Positions 20,372 through 31,217 of a DNA stretch of 64,000 nt are shown here, piece after piece. The position numbers and the translations under genes are program-made. Positions within the stretch are counted from its first letter, which is position 1; each line of letters begins with the position of its first letter. The notes beneath the pieces are model-generated. The model saw only the letters and a list, made by a program, of their open reading frames with translations. It searched no databases and had not been told where the DNA came from. The stretch lies in the NCBI GenBank assembly GCA_050249535.1, contig JBFWQI010000004.1, positions 124,001-188,000 on the forward strand, read 5' to 3'. The DNA is from JADJXM01 sp937967285 (GTDB taxonomy: Bacteria > Acidobacteriota > Blastocatellia > RBC074).

Positions 20372-20977
20372 ACGAGCGCTGCTCCAATTCCAATCTTCAG
20401 GCGATTGGCACAATCCGGCTTTGACCGGATTGTTTTCGATATACTTCAGGGCGTTTTGAAAATGTTTCTGGTTCCTGATGTATCGGTCAAAATATTCTTT
20501 GGACCAGAATCGGCCTGTTCGACCAAGAAGTTTATTACATCGATGAGCCGTGACGCTTTTCCAGCCCCCGACGATACTGCTGGTCTGATAACCCGGAGCA
20601 GGCGTGACAAGCGCATGCACGTGGTTGGGCATTACACACCATGCATGCAGCCGGTATTGACTGGACTCGAAATGCAGTAAAGCAGTTTTCACTATCTCAG
20701 CCGCTCGATCATCCCTCAACCAGCATTTTCCATCTCCCGCATCCAGATACTCATGCATTCTTTTGAGCATCTCAATATCGGCTTCGGCTTTATTCTGATG
20801 CCTTAATTCCTCACGCCATCGTAGCAGCACTGTTTGCGGGAGTGAGTCGGATAGATGGAAGCAGATATGCTGTGTCACGGTCTCGCCATCGAAATGCGGG
20901 AAGTATCCGCGTTGATGCCATCCGTCTGTAGACTCTGATTTGGGCAATAATAATCGGCCATTAAACATTTTTGGCAT
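20369..20977 (-). CDS. REP-associated tyrosine transposase (RAYT, Y1/IS200-like)
   Basis: 202 residues. The HUH motif is PNHVHAL near residue 118, and the catalytic Tyr lies in the segment FWSKEYFDRYIRN with the family ending KYIENNPVKAGL. RAYTs are single-strand DNA transposases that bind and mobilise REP palindromes. Matching REPs stand at both its 3' end (20291-20371) and 5' side (21201-21294), which strongly supports the call. The TAG stop is supplied by the REP arm. AAGAGG lies 8 nt before the ATG. Confidence 0.9.
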   Translation of the reverse strand: MPKMFNGRLLLPKSESTDGWHQRGYFPHFDGETVTQHICFHLSDSLPQTVLLRWREELRHQNKAEADIEMLKRMHEYLDAGDGKCWLRDDRAAEIVKTALLHFESSQYRLHAWCVMPNHVHALVTPAPGYQTSSIVGGWKSVTAHRCNKLLGRTGRFWSKEYFDRYIRNQKHFQNALKYIENNPVKAGLCQSPEDWNWSSAR

Positions 20978-21004
20978 AGTGAATACCTCTTAATATTTTT
21001 AGGG

Positions 21005-21164
21005 GATGGCCGGTGTTACACGCCCGTCAGATGCGCACGCGCCATCGCGTACGGAAACGTGTATGTGGAGAATTAAAAGGAGTGGCCGGAGTTTACACGC
21101 CCGTCAGGTGCGCACGCGCCATCGCGTGCGGAAAGGCGTTAAAAAGAGTGGCCGATGTTTACAG
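21005..21164. repeat. Two and a half direct repeats carrying the REP core
   Basis: A unit of about 51 bp at 21005-21055 recurs at 21081-21132 with few changes (GTGGCCGG, then ACACGCCCGTCA, then TGCGCACGCGCCATCGCGT). A third partial copy, AGAGTGGCCGATGTTTACAG, is at 21145-21164. The TGCGCACGCG part is shared with the REP palindromes around the RAYT gene. No open frame of merit covers this 326 bp gap. Confidence 0.7.
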
Positions 21165-21200
21165 AGATTGCAAGCGAAATTGCTTATATCACAGGAATAT

Positions 21201-21294
21201 GCACGGGGGGCGCGTGCGCACCCCGGCACGCGAGGCGCGTGCGCACCCCGGCACGCGGGGCGCGTGCGTACCCCCGGGTCGCGGGGGCGCGTGG
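21201..21294. repeat. 25 bp tandem REP array at the 3' end of the PQQ gene
   Basis: Units of 25 bp at 21201-21225, 21226-21250 and 21251-21275, plus a partial fourth to 21294. Core: GCACGCGGGGCGCGTGCGC then ACCCCG. The reverse complement matches the REP arm at 20291-20314. There are no spacers, so it is not CRISPR. It ends 10 bp from the stop of the PQQ propeller gene. Confidence 0.85.
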
Positions 21295-21303
21295 ATGCCT
21301 GGT

Positions 21304-22662
21304 TTATTTTATTGCGATCAGGCTGGCCGAGGTCCTGAAATAGAGGACTCCCTGTGAAATGGCGGGAGTGGCCAGGCACGGTTCGGTCATATCGTTCCGG
21401 GCCAGAATCTCGAGCTTCGGTCCGGCCTTGAAGACATACACGATTCCCTGTTCGGTCGGACAATAGATCTTCCCGTCAGCGGCGACCAGCGACGCGGAGC
21501 AGGTCGCATCCGTTCCCAGCCTATCTTCGAACATTTTCTCGCCCGTTTTGAAATCGAAGCAGCGCAGCACGCCGTTGTAGTTGGCCAGAAAGATGTAGCC
21601 GCCGTAGACAACGGGCGTCGAGATATAAGAACCGCCGTTCGGCGAGCTCCAGACGACCGATTCATTGCTCGTCGCGCCATCCGTGAGCGAGATGTCGCCC
21701 TTCGCGGATGTGCGAACGGCGAAGAGCGGGGCCTTGCCGCCATGCGCGTTGGACAGGACGATTTTGCCGTCGGCGACAAATGGCGTCGGAATCGGAATGT
21801 CCCCGCCTCCGCGCAATCGCCACAGCTCCTGACCTGTTGCCAGATCGTAAGAAACAATATACGGATATCCGTTGGCGACGACCTGCGTCCGCTCGCCGTC
21901 GTCATGGATCAATGGCGTTCCCCAACTGTTTTCACAGACTCCCTTGCGTGAGGTGCGCCAGACCTCGCTGCCGTCCGACAGGCTTAACGCCGCGACAAAC
22001 GGATCCTTCGGATCGTCGCACTGCACCACGATGCGGTCCTTGTGCATGGCCGGTGAGCTGCTGTAGCCCCAGGCGATATTCTTCCAGGTGACATTGATCC
22101 GGCCGAGATCTTTCTGCCAGAGGACTTTGCCCTTCATATCCAGGCAATAGAGACCGTCAGCACCGAAGAACCCCACCAGGCGGTTGCCGTCTGTCACCAG
22201 GGTCGTGTTTGCGTGGGAAGCCTTTTCGTGACGGACCGTCGATGGTTTCGCCGAGCGGATCATCTGCTCCCATTTCAACTTGCCCGATTTTTTATCGAAA
22301 GATTGAATCAGCCATCGCTGTTCCTCGTCATCCTTTGCCGGACCGATGTCGCCATAGGTCCCGATGCGAAGAGACGGCTTGCCCGACTTCGGTACGGCAG
22401 TGGCGAGATAGATCCGATCCTTCCAGATGATCGGGCTGGAATGGCCGAGCCCGGGAATTTCCGTTCGCCACATCATGCCTTCAGGTTTCCCGGATGCGGG
22501 ATCAACATTCCATGCGGTGCGTGTTGGAAATCCCTCGGCTATGCCGAGTCCCTCGGGCCCGCGAAATTGCGGCCAGTTCTGCTCGGTCTCAAACGTTATC
22601 GAACCCGCGGCGGGTATTGCCGCGAGACCCGTCATCAGAAAGTTGCGACGCGAGAATTGCAT
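21304..22662 (-). CDS. Tat-exported PQQ-binding-like beta-propeller protein
   Basis: 452 residues. Twin-arginine motif SRRNFLMTG at residues 4-12, followed by a hydrophobic region. The rest is an eight-blade PQQ-like propeller: WPQFRGP at its start and repeated blades with the pattern G.+.C.D..TG..+W (for example LYCLDMKGKVLW, SYDLATGQELWRL, RCFDFKTGEKMFE). Such secreted propellers occur by the dozen in Acidobacteria and Planctomycetes; no catalytic residues were identified. It stands alone on the minus strand. Confidence 0.85.
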   Translation of the reverse strand: MQFSRRNFLMTGLAAIPAAGSITFETEQNWPQFRGPEGLGIAEGFPTRTAWNVDPASGKPEGMMWRTEIPGLGHSSPIIWKDRIYLATAVPKSGKPSLRIGTYGDIGPAKDDEEQRWLIQSFDKKSGKLKWEQMIRSAKPSTVRHEKASHANTTLVTDGNRLVGFFGADGLYCLDMKGKVLWQKDLGRINVTWKNIAWGYSSSPAMHKDRIVVQCDDPKDPFVAALSLSDGSEVWRTSRKGVCENSWGTPLIHDDGERTQVVANGYPYIVSYDLATGQELWRLRGGGDIPIPTPFVADGKIVLSNAHGGKAPLFAVRTSAKGDISLTDGATSNESVVWSSPNGGSYISTPVVYGGYIFLANYNGVLRCFDFKTGEKMFEDRLGTDATCSASLVAADGKIYCPTEQGIVYVFKAGPKLEILARNDMTEPCLATPAISQGVLYFRTSASLIAIK

Positions 22663-22723
22663 CCGAGATCCTCCTCATCCTTGAATTAATCGATATGCGA
22701 TCTGAAAGCCGACCGCACAAATG

Positions 22724-23686
22724 TCATCTGATCGCCAGAGCGTTGGGGGGCGATGCCACGCCTCCGAGTTTGTTGAGCGGTGCCGAAGTGAAGAAGAAGT
22801 CATATCGCCCGTCGGCCGCGCAAGCCGCCGCCAGACCGTCCAGATCGAACATCTCACCGATCGGCATTCCCCACAGACCGATGATCGTTGAGTGCATCAT
22901 CTCTCCCGGCTGCCCGTCCTTCATCGGAGGATAGGCCTCGAAATCCGGGTTGTCGCTGGCGATCGCGGCGAAGTGATTGTTCCACAGAAAACGAAGAGAC
23001 TCCTCACCCTGATCCAGTCCGGCAATTTGCAGCTCGCCCGGTTGCGCGATCCGAGCCCGCTCCTCGGGACTCAATTCCGAATACCATTCGATCCAGCCCG
23101 TTCGCAGAAGCAGGATATCACCGATCTCGAACTTCAATCCCTGTCGTTCGGCGGCCGCGCGGAGCTGCTCCGGCGTGATCGGATACCTCTCTCCGGGACT
23201 GTAAACGATTCCTTCAGCCTCTGCGAAACGTTTGAAGTCGATCAATATTCCCCTGCCCGCAATTCCCCTCCGGGCCCAATGCTCGATGCCGTTGCGCGTG
23301 CCAGGCTTGCCCGTTATCTGATCCTCGCCGACGCCATTGTAAAAACCGTATTCTTTGTGACCGTAATGCGTCAGGCCGTCCCATTGAGACGAAGACTGGG
23401 TGTTGAAGTTGTCGTACACATCGTCGAAGACGTTGTGCCGCCGGCGTCTGATCGTGTGGCTCAGCGCCGGACGATTGAACAGCGGCGGATCCGGCAACTC
23501 GAGCTTCCAGTTGAGAGCATAGACCTCACCGCGCTCGACAAGTCGTGCCGCGCCGGCGACTCGCTCAGTCGTCAGCAGATTGAGCGTTCCGATCTGGTCC
23601 GTCTCTCCGAACAGTCCCCACGCCGAGTGCGGGGGAAATCCAGGATAGACCGGCAGTTCATCCAGTGACGGCAGCTTCTCTGTCAT
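22724..23686 (-). CDS. Cyclase family protein (kynurenine formamidase-like hydrolase)
   Basis: 320 residues, no signal peptide. The signature of the PF04199 cyclase family is SQWDGLTHYGH, with metal ligands expected from the Asp and His residues and a downstream GRGILIDF. Members hydrolyse amide or lactone bonds with a divalent metal. The N-terminus (PSLDELPVYPGFPPHSAWG) matches the longer subfamily of about 300 residues. It is divergent from mnmG. Confidence 0.82.
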   Translation of the reverse strand: MTEKLPSLDELPVYPGFPPHSAWGLFGETDQIGTLNLLTTERVAGAARLVERGEVYALNWKLELPDPPLFNRPALSHTIRRRRHNVFDDVYDNFNTQSSSQWDGLTHYGHKEYGFYNGVGEDQITGKPGTRNGIEHWARRGIAGRGILIDFKRFAEAEGIVYSPGERYPITPEQLRAAAERQGLKFEIGDILLLRTGWIEWYSELSPEERARIAQPGELQIAGLDQGEESLRFLWNNHFAAIASDNPDFEAYPPMKDGQPGEMMHSTIIGLWGMPIGEMFDLDGLAAACAADGRYDFFFTSAPLNKLGGVASPPNALAIR

Positions 23687-23867
23687 GTTCTCTCCGGATT
23701 ACGATAAGTCTTCATTAAAATCTTCGCCTGTTTTTACAGGCTGCAGGATACTTCACGCTCCCGGCATATATATAATGATAGAAGCTACTTTGTACATACT
23801 TGAACCGGTGTTTTGTTTGTTGGACTGTGTTTTAAATGCGGGACGAGCGGTCTGAACGTCTTGTGGA

Positions 23868-23897
23868 TTGTCTGCGGCTTGGCAGAGGATGTAGAAT
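23868..23897 (+). promoter_or_regulatory. Likely promoter of mnmG-rsmG
   Basis: TTGTCT at 23868-23873, an 18 bp spacer and TAGAAT at 23892-23897. The -10 box matches five of six consensus bases. The predicted start would be close to the mnmG ATG at 23918, leaving a leader of about 15 nt. Confidence 0.5.
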
Positions 23898-23917
23898 CAG
23901 GATTTCTTTGAACGATT

Positions 23918-25807
23918 ATGGCCCAGTACGATGAACAATTCGATGTGATAGTGATCGGAGCCGGACACGCCGGTTGCGAGGCTGCCAATGCGGCGGCGCA
24001 GCTCGGTGCGCGGACAGCCATCGTTACGCTCAATCTCGATCTGATCGCGCAGATGTCATGCAATCCGGCAATCGGCGGAATTGCGAAGGGGCATCTGGTT
24101 CGCGAACTCGATGCGCTGGGAGGTCTCATGGGCCGGGTCATCGATCGGACGGGCATACAGTTCAGAATGCTCAACCGGAGTCGGGGACCGGCGGTTCAGG
24201 CGCCGCGCGCGCAGGCCGATCGGGCTCTCTATCGCACCGAAATGCGGCGCACACTGGAAGCGATACCCAACCTCCATCTGCGACAGGGCGAGGTGATCGA
24301 AATCCTGACCGATCGGGACCGTGTCCGGGGCGTCGAACTGATGGATGGCAGAAGGCTCGCGACCCGCGCGCTGGTTGTCACCACCGGCACATTTCTCAAC
24401 GGCCTGATCCACATCGGCGAGCAGAGGTTTCCGGCTGGGCGCTCCGGCGAGCTCCCGTCGATCAAACTGGCAGAGAATCTGCGCCATCTGGGATTCAGGA
24501 TCGCCAGGCTCAAGACCGGCACTCCGCCGAGGCTCGACAGTCGCTCCATCGACCTGAAACGCTTCGAGGAGCAGCCCGGGGACCGGAAACCCACTCCTTT
24601 CTCTTTCACGACATCAGAGATCAGGCAGCCGCAGGTCTCGTGCTACATCGGATACACATCCGATGACGTGCATCGCATGATTCGCGACAATATCTCGAGA
24701 TCGCCGCTCTACTCCGGTCAGATCCAGGGGATCGGTCCGCGATACTGCCCGTCGATCGAGGACAAGATCGTCAAGTTCCCCGACAAGGATCGTCATCAGC
24801 TTTTTCTTGAGCCGGAGGGGTATCACACCAGCGAGACGTATCTCAACGGATTCTCGACCAGCCTCCCGGCCGATCTGCAGCGCGAACTGCTCAAAAAGAT
24901 CCCCGGTCTCGAAGATGTCGTCATGCTCAGACCCGGATACGCGATCGAATATGACATGATCGATCCGACTGAGCTCTGGCCGTCGCTCGAGACAAAGCGA
25001 ATCCGCGGTCTCTTCAACGCCGGACAGATCAACGGGACGACGGGATACGAGGAGGCTGGCGCACAGGGCCTCATCGCGGGTATCAACGCCGCGCGATATA
25101 CCGCCGGTCAGGATCCGGTCATGATTCCGCGCGATCAGGCTTACATCGGCATCCTGATCGACGACCTCGTCACTCAGGGCGTCGATGAACCGTATCGCAT
25201 GTTCACTTCCCGCGCCGAACAGCGACTCAAACTGCGCATCGACAACGCTGACGAGCGCCTGTCAGGGCTCGGATATGAAATCGGCATTCTGGATGCGGAA
25301 AGAAATACCGCTTTCGTCGCCCGCTCTGAGCGCAAGGAGAAGGTCCGGCGACATATGCTCGGAACGACGATCACTCCGCGCAGCGAAGGTTACGCCGAAT
25401 TCAGCGAAAAGACCGGCGTCAGCCTTCAGGAGGCCGTCAATCTGGCCCAGCTCGCCAGACGTCCCGAACTGAATGCCGAACTCCTCGCCTGTCTGCTTCC
25501 CGATGAACTGAGGCGGGAGGTCTCGATCGAGGAACTGACCACGGTCGTCACCGATTTCAAGTATCAGGGATATCTCAACGCGCAGGACAATCTTTCCAAC
25601 CGTCTCGCGAGGGCTGCCGGCAGGTCGATCCCTCAGAATATCGAGTACGCATCGCTGCCGGGCCTGTCGAACGAGATGATAGAGCGGCTCAACCGCGTCC
25701 GTCCGCAGACGCTCGGCCAGGCCATGCGCATTCCCGGTATCACTCCGGCCGCCATATCCCTGCTCACCATCCATGTAGAAATCATTTCGAGGCAACAGTC
25801 AGGGTGA
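23918..25807 (+). CDS. mnmG: tRNA uridine-5-carboxymethylaminomethyl modification enzyme MnmG
   Basis: 629 residues. The FAD-binding GAGHAGCEAA is at residues 14-23. The MnmG signatures CNPAIGG and the second GTPPRLD region are present, as is the C-terminal helical domain (ARRPELNAELLA to ISLLTIH). Together with MnmE it modifies U34 of tRNAs reading NNA/NNG codons. The TGA overlaps the GTG start of rsmG. Confidence 0.96.
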   Translation: MAQYDEQFDVIVIGAGHAGCEAANAAAQLGARTAIVTLNLDLIAQMSCNPAIGGIAKGHLVRELDALGGLMGRVIDRTGIQFRMLNRSRGPAVQAPRAQADRALYRTEMRRTLEAIPNLHLRQGEVIEILTDRDRVRGVELMDGRRLATRALVVTTGTFLNGLIHIGEQRFPAGRSGELPSIKLAENLRHLGFRIARLKTGTPPRLDSRSIDLKRFEEQPGDRKPTPFSFTTSEIRQPQVSCYIGYTSDDVHRMIRDNISRSPLYSGQIQGIGPRYCPSIEDKIVKFPDKDRHQLFLEPEGYHTSETYLNGFSTSLPADLQRELLKKIPGLEDVVMLRPGYAIEYDMIDPTELWPSLETKRIRGLFNAGQINGTTGYEEAGAQGLIAGINAARYTAGQDPVMIPRDQAYIGILIDDLVTQGVDEPYRMFTSRAEQRLKLRIDNADERLSGLGYEIGILDAERNTAFVARSERKEKVRRHMLGTTITPRSEGYAEFSEKTGVSLQEAVNLAQLARRPELNAELLACLLPDELRREVSIEELTTVVTDFKYQGYLNAQDNLSNRLARAAGRSIPQNIEYASLPGLSNEMIERLNRVRPQTLGQAMRIPGITPAAISLLTIHVEIISRQQSG

Positions 25808-26433
25808 GTGATAACAGGCTCAAAGCAATTCAGGACATTCTTGCCGGAATCGAAGAGCCTTTCGCGCTGTCGAGGGGACAGATATGCGCCCTCGCGACCT
25901 ACTACGGCATGGTCCTCAAATGGAACTCCAGACTCCATCTGACCACCATCACCGAGCCGCTAGAGTTCGTCGGGCGCCATATCCTTGAGGCGCTGGAGGC
26001 TGTTCCGCTGATCCCCTCTTCGGTCGACTCGATCTGGGACATGGGAACCGGGCTCGGAGTCCCTGGAATACCGCTCGCGATCGTCCTCGATGAAAAAGAG
26101 GTCAAGCTGGTCGAATCGAGCCTCAAGAAGACGATCTTCCTCGAAGAGGTCGTACGGGATCTGCGCCTCGACAATGTCGAAGTGGTCCGGCACAGGATCG
26201 AGGACCTCGAACCGCTGCCCGGGAACTCTCTTCTGACGGCCCGCGCCGTCGAGAGTATGGCGGATCTCCTTCCGGACCTGCTCCGGATCGGAGATGCGTG
26301 CCCGCGGATTCTGCTCTATGGCGGGCGTCAACTGGTCGAAAAGACAACCGATCCCGCCGGCAGGACAGCTCATCTGCATCCGCTTGCTGGGAGCGACAAC
26401 CGCTTTCTGATCCGGCTCGATCGTTCCACGTGA
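25804..26433 (+). CDS. rsmG: 16S rRNA (guanine-527-N7)-methyltransferase RsmG
   Basis: 209 residues starting at a GTG that overlaps the mnmG stop. The N-terminal helical part has the family's KWNSRLHLTTITEP. The SAM-binding motif is DMGTGLGVPGIPLAI. It methylates G527 of 16S rRNA. The order mnmG-rsmG-parA-parB is the classical chromosomal one. Its last codons lie in the first parS site, so the protein end and the site overlap. Confidence 0.95.
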   Translation: MSDNRLKAIQDILAGIEEPFALSRGQICALATYYGMVLKWNSRLHLTTITEPLEFVGRHILEALEAVPLIPSSVDSIWDMGTGLGVPGIPLAIVLDEKEVKLVESSLKKTIFLEEVVRDLRLDNVEVVRHRIEDLEPLPGNSLLTARAVESMADLLPDLLRIGDACPRILLYGGRQLVEKTTDPAGRTAHLHPLAGSDNRFLIRLDRST

Positions 26434-26437
26434 AACG
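26422..26437 (+). promoter_or_regulatory. parS: parS centromere site, copy 1
   Basis: CGTTCCACGTGAAACG, close to the parS consensus TGTTNCACGTGAAACA. It overlaps the rsmG stop codon. ParB loads here to spread and bridge DNA. Confidence 0.88.
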
Positions 26438-26453
26438 AATGAAGCCTTGGTGA

Positions 26454-26467
26454 CCCGATCGCTATCG
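26454..26467 (+). repeat. Dispersed motif CCCGATCGCTATCG, copy 1
   Basis: Lies between the two parS sites, inside a longer imperfect palindrome (about 26452-26514). Related copies are at 56978-56991 (+) and 63032-63045 (-). Confidence 0.45.
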
Positions 26468-26523
26468 CTTTCGGTGCTGTCACGACACGGTACTGCACCG
26501 GGAGTGACCGGGTCAGCCTGATC

Positions 26524-26539
26524 CGTTTCACGTGGAACC
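26524..26539 (-). promoter_or_regulatory. parS: parS centromere site, copy 2
   Basis: CGTTTCACGTGGAACC; its core GTTTCACGTGGAAC (26525-26538) is the exact reverse complement of the core of copy 1. The two centres are 102 bp apart. It stands about 90 bp before the parA ATG, so ParB bound here could also regulate parAB. Confidence 0.88.
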
Positions 26540-26627
26540 TCGCCCGGCTCTCCACATCCGCGCGGCTCTGTGATAATGTTGCCGTTCCAGTCGATAACGC
26601 GGATATTAATACTCACTGGCTCTCAAA

Positions 26628-28236
<1,609 letters not shown>

Positions 28237-28345
28237 CCTTCCCCTGAAGCTGGCTTTATTCCCCGCATTGTACATCTGTACACAACCTGGCCCCCGCCAA
28301 TCATTTAACTGATGATTGATTCCATACTTTAGGAGGCGTTTCCAA

Positions 28346-28801
28346 ATGAAATTCGGCAGCAACAAATCGTCATTCAGCAGCAGCGACGCACCGACGGATC
28401 TGCGAAGTTTTCTGGGTGAAGGGACGGACATCAACGGAGAGGTGAAATTCACGGAGATCATGCGAGTTGACGCGGCGGTTTCGGGGACGATCACGTCCGA
28501 GAACGGCAGTCTGCTGGTGATGGAGAGAGGCAAGGTCAAGGCGACGGTCTCGGCGGGGAGCGTCGAGGTGAGCGGAACCGTCGAGGGGACTATCACGGCG
28601 AAGACGAGCGTCAAGATCCATTCGACAGGCAGGGTCTACGGCGACATCTACACCCCGGCCCTGATCATCGAGCACGGAGCGGTCTTCGACGGCAAGTGCC
28701 ACATGCTCGACGGCAAGGACCAGAAGGCGTACGGTAAATACGAACAGAAGTCGGCGACGCCGGCCGACGCGAAGAATCTCAAGACCGCGGATGCGGTCTA
28801 G
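28346..28801 (+). CDS. Bactofilin
   Basis: 151 residues from the ATG at 28346, which has AGGAGG 9 nt upstream. The DUF583/bactofilin beta-helix core (about residues 25-115) has the typical short repeats with G and hydrophobic periodicity, for example VSGTVEGTITAKTSVKI. Bactofilins polymerise into cytoskeletal filaments without nucleotide. It follows parB by 109 bp; in Myxococcus xanthus bactofilins position the ParABS machinery, so the adjacency may be meaningful here. Confidence 0.9.
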   Translation: MKFGSNKSSFSSSDAPTDLRSFLGEGTDINGEVKFTEIMRVDAAVSGTITSENGSLLVMERGKVKATVSAGSVEVSGTVEGTITAKTSVKIHSTGRVYGDIYTPALIIEHGAVFDGKCHMLDGKDQKAYGKYEQKSATPADAKNLKTADAV

Positions 28802-28817
28802 TCGGGACCATCTTAAC

Positions 28818-28843
28818 GCAGGAACGACGTTAGTCGTTCCTGC
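28818..28843. terminator. Perfect 11 bp stem-loop between convergent genes
   Basis: GCAGGAACGAC, loop GTTA, GTCGTTCCTGC. It sits 17 bp after the bactofilin stop and 15 bp before the end of the amidohydrolase gene. No T run is present, but the stem is very stable and the position suits a two-way terminator. Confidence 0.65.
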
Positions 28844-28857
28844 CTGCCCTCAATTCC

Positions 28858-30192
28858 TCACAGCCCCGATCTGTCAAACAGTCTGATCGCTTCGGCTTTT
28901 GCCTGATCGATCACATCTTCTTCATCGAGCGCGGTGAGAAGGCCGTCGCGCATCAGTATCCGTCCGTCCACGATCACGGTTTCGACATTGGAAGTGGTGG
29001 CGGAATAGACGATCGAAGAGACTGGATCCGGATGCGGCGTGGAGTGCAATCGGTCGAGGTCGAGTATCTGCAGGTCCGCTCTTTTGCCGATTTCGATGCT
29101 GCCGGTCAGGTCATCCAGTCCGAGGGCGGCAGCGCCGTCGATCGTGGCCATCCGCAGGGTCCGCGAAGCCGGCAGTGCGTTCGGGCCGGCCGTGACCTTC
29201 TGCAGCAGCGCAGCGGTCCTCATCTCCGTGAACATATCCAGTCTGTTATTGCAGGGAGCGCCGTCGGCTCCGAGCGAGACGCTGATGCCTCTTTCAATCA
29301 TCTCTTCGACTCGGGCGATTCCGGAGGCGAGTTTCAGATTGGATGACGGGCAATGCGAGACGCGGGTTCCGGTAGTCCGCAAAATGTTCATCTCGTCATC
29401 GTCGAGGTGAATGCAGTGAGCGAAGACGGACCGGTTGCCGGTCAGCCCGACGGAATCGAGGTATTCGATATTTCTTTTCCCGGTCAGTTCCCTGACCAGA
29501 CGGATTTCTTCCCGATTCTCCGATGCGTGCGTGTGAATCGTCAGATGCGAGTTCTCCGAGAGTCTGGCGACTTCCAGTAGCAGTTCCTTCGTGCAGCTGA
29601 GTGCGAAGCGCGGCGCGAAACCGCACCGGATGCGTCCTCCGTCCCTGCCGTGCCATTTGTCGATCAGGCGCAGCGATTCTTCGAGGGATGCGGTTGTCGT
29701 TTCGCGCAACCCGGCGGGAACATCTTCGCCCGCATCCATCATGCATTTACAGACGACGGCACGGATGCCCGATTCCTCGACGGCGCGGAGCGCATGTTCG
29801 GTGTGATTGACCGTCTCCATCGTCAGCGCGCATGTCGTGCCGCCGCGGATAAGCTCGGCGATTCCGAGCCTGGCCGAGGCATAGATCGAGTCCGGATCAT
29901 GAGACGCCTCCATCGGCCAGACTCGTTTTTTGAGCCAGTCGAGCAGCGACAGATCATCGGCATATCCGCGGAAGAGAGTCTGACAAAGGTGAATATGCGT
30001 CTGGACGAATCCGGGCAGCAGATACCTTCCACGGGCATCGATTGTCTCCGCCTCGGCTGGGTACTCGAACTTGCCGATGTCCCTGATGACTCCGTCCTCG
30101 ATCATCAGGTCGCCCTCGATGATCCGATTCAACGGATCCATGGTTATGATCGTTGTGTTCTTTATGATCAGTCTCTTCATAAATGATTCCAT
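28858..30192 (-). CDS. Amidohydrolase of the MtaD/SsnA/atrazine chlorohydrolase group
   Basis: 444 residues, or 440 if MKRLIIKN is the true start (30180). Metal ligands: HIHL after GFVQT (about 66-69), HTHASE near 219, a His in FAHCIHL and Asp in GADGAPCNN. Family members deaminate S-adenosylhomocysteine, methylthioadenosine, guanine-like bases or dechlorinate triazines; the substrate cannot be chosen here. It marks the left border of the accessory island. Confidence 0.85.
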   Translation of the reverse strand: MESFMKRLIIKNTTIITMDPLNRIIEGDLMIEDGVIRDIGKFEYPAEAETIDARGRYLLPGFVQTHIHLCQTLFRGYADDLSLLDWLKKRVWPMEASHDPDSIYASARLGIAELIRGGTTCALTMETVNHTEHALRAVEESGIRAVVCKCMMDAGEDVPAGLRETTTASLEESLRLIDKWHGRDGGRIRCGFAPRFALSCTKELLLEVARLSENSHLTIHTHASENREEIRLVRELTGKRNIEYLDSVGLTGNRSVFAHCIHLDDDEMNILRTTGTRVSHCPSSNLKLASGIARVEEMIERGISVSLGADGAPCNNRLDMFTEMRTAALLQKVTAGPNALPASRTLRMATIDGAAALGLDDLTGSIEIGKRADLQILDLDRLHSTPHPDPVSSIVYSATTSNVETVIVDGRILMRDGLLTALDEEDVIDQAKAEAIRLFDRSGL

Positions 30193-30225
30193 CGTAGCGA
30201 CAATTATATGAGGTGACGTTGAGTT

Positions 30226-30591
30226 TTAAAGCCCCAAGACTTCCCCCTTGATCTCCCAAGTAGAAGTACCGCGCCGGAGCGCCCGTCGCAATGCGATTTG
30301 GACCACACTAACTATCGCAGCATAAATCCAGCGATTGCTCGCGATGCCTCGTATCCAGCATCTGCCCAGTTCAAACAGATTTTTGACTAACCCCTGGATC
30401 GGTTCGACAGTAATCGTACGTTGTTGTAGCTGCAAAGATTCTATCCGGTCTTCAACTCTTCAATCATTTGCTGGCGCCTGCGAGTCTTATCAAATTTATT
30501 CCTCGTAAACGTCTGCAATTGGATTCCGAAATCTTCTTTGAAGCAGAAGTAGAGCCTTTTATCGTCGGCTTTGTACAAGCTTTGATCGTCA
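30226..30591 (-). pseudogene. Remnant of a DDE transposase, C-terminal part, frameshifted
   Basis: A readable stretch (30591 to about 30455) with FKEDFGIQLQTF and RRRQQMIEELKTG is followed, after a one-step frameshift near 30447, by LQLQQRTITVEPIQGLVKN and WIRGIASNRW. The T-VEP-x-x-G-x-x-K-x-x-F pattern with the final Glu is that of IS4/IS5/IS1182-type transposases. The N-terminal two thirds and both terminal inverted repeats are missing. The rest of 30592-30880 shows no gene I can support. Confidence 0.6.
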
Positions 30592-30880
30592 TCTTATCGG
30601 CTCTCACCTCATCATTTGAGGTAGTCCGCAGGAAAGATTTGATAATTTAATGACTCGGTTTTCCAGGTGAGTGGCGGATTTTTTATCGATCACGAAGCTG
30701 TGTTTCGCTGATTGGCGTCAACTTCTAATCACCGGCAATGTAGCTCCGGTTTTGCGTAGTCATCCGATGGTTGCAAACTTTGTCCGTTGATAAGGGATGG
30801 TTATTCAGTCTTATCGGCAGAAATTTTGTTGCCTGGAACTGTAGGCTGGTGAAAGTTTAGCATTCCAGACTTTTAGCTGC

Positions 30881-31204
30881 TTACTTGTTTGACTTGAGCC
30901 ATTCTGAAAAAAGCTGCTCAGCCAGATCGCTCATGTCTCGGCCAAGGTTTTCCTGGAGTAGGCGCAGCTTCACATTATGGTGGGTGTCCTTGCGGACATA
31001 GAGTGTTGCCTGAGTGAAGTTTGGATCACTGCTCTTGCCGCCCCGCTTGCCTTGTGGCAAAGGAGCGGGAGCCTTGGTCGATGCTTTTTTCTTCGACTGT
31101 TTTTTCACAGTCGGTTGAGCTTCTGTTTCCGGCTCCAAGCCAGCCTGCGGTTTTACCTGTGAGAGGATATCCTGAAATGCCGATATGTTCTTCTTATTCG
31201 CCAT
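30881..31204 (-). CDS. Small ribbon-helix-helix-like partition partner protein
   Basis: 107 residues. The N-terminal half is disordered and rich in Lys, Gln, Pro and Ala. The C-terminal half (TQATLYVRKDTHHNVKLRLL and onward) fits a ribbon-helix-helix DNA-binding fold as in plasmid ParG/ParB-like partners. It follows the truncated ParA-like gene by 13 bp on the same strand, a typical plasmid partition layout. Composition differs from the chromosome core. Function inferred from context. Confidence 0.65.
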   Translation of the reverse strand: MANKKNISAFQDILSQVKPQAGLEPETEAQPTVKKQSKKKASTKAPAPLPQGKRGGKSSDPNFTQATLYVRKDTHHNVKLRLLQENLGRDMSDLAEQLFSEWLKSNK

Positions 31205-31217
31205 CTAATACTTCCTT

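Noticed and set aside
21201..21294. CRISPR-like tandem 25 bp repeats
   Set aside because: The units are adjacent with no spacers and match REP sequences; no cas gene nearby.
26438..26523. Replication origin between the parS sites
   Set aside because: No DnaA boxes or AT-rich unwinding region is visible; the region is GC-rich and only about 86 bp.
30468..30650. Plus-strand open frame of 60 codons
   Set aside because: It is antisense to the transposase remnant.
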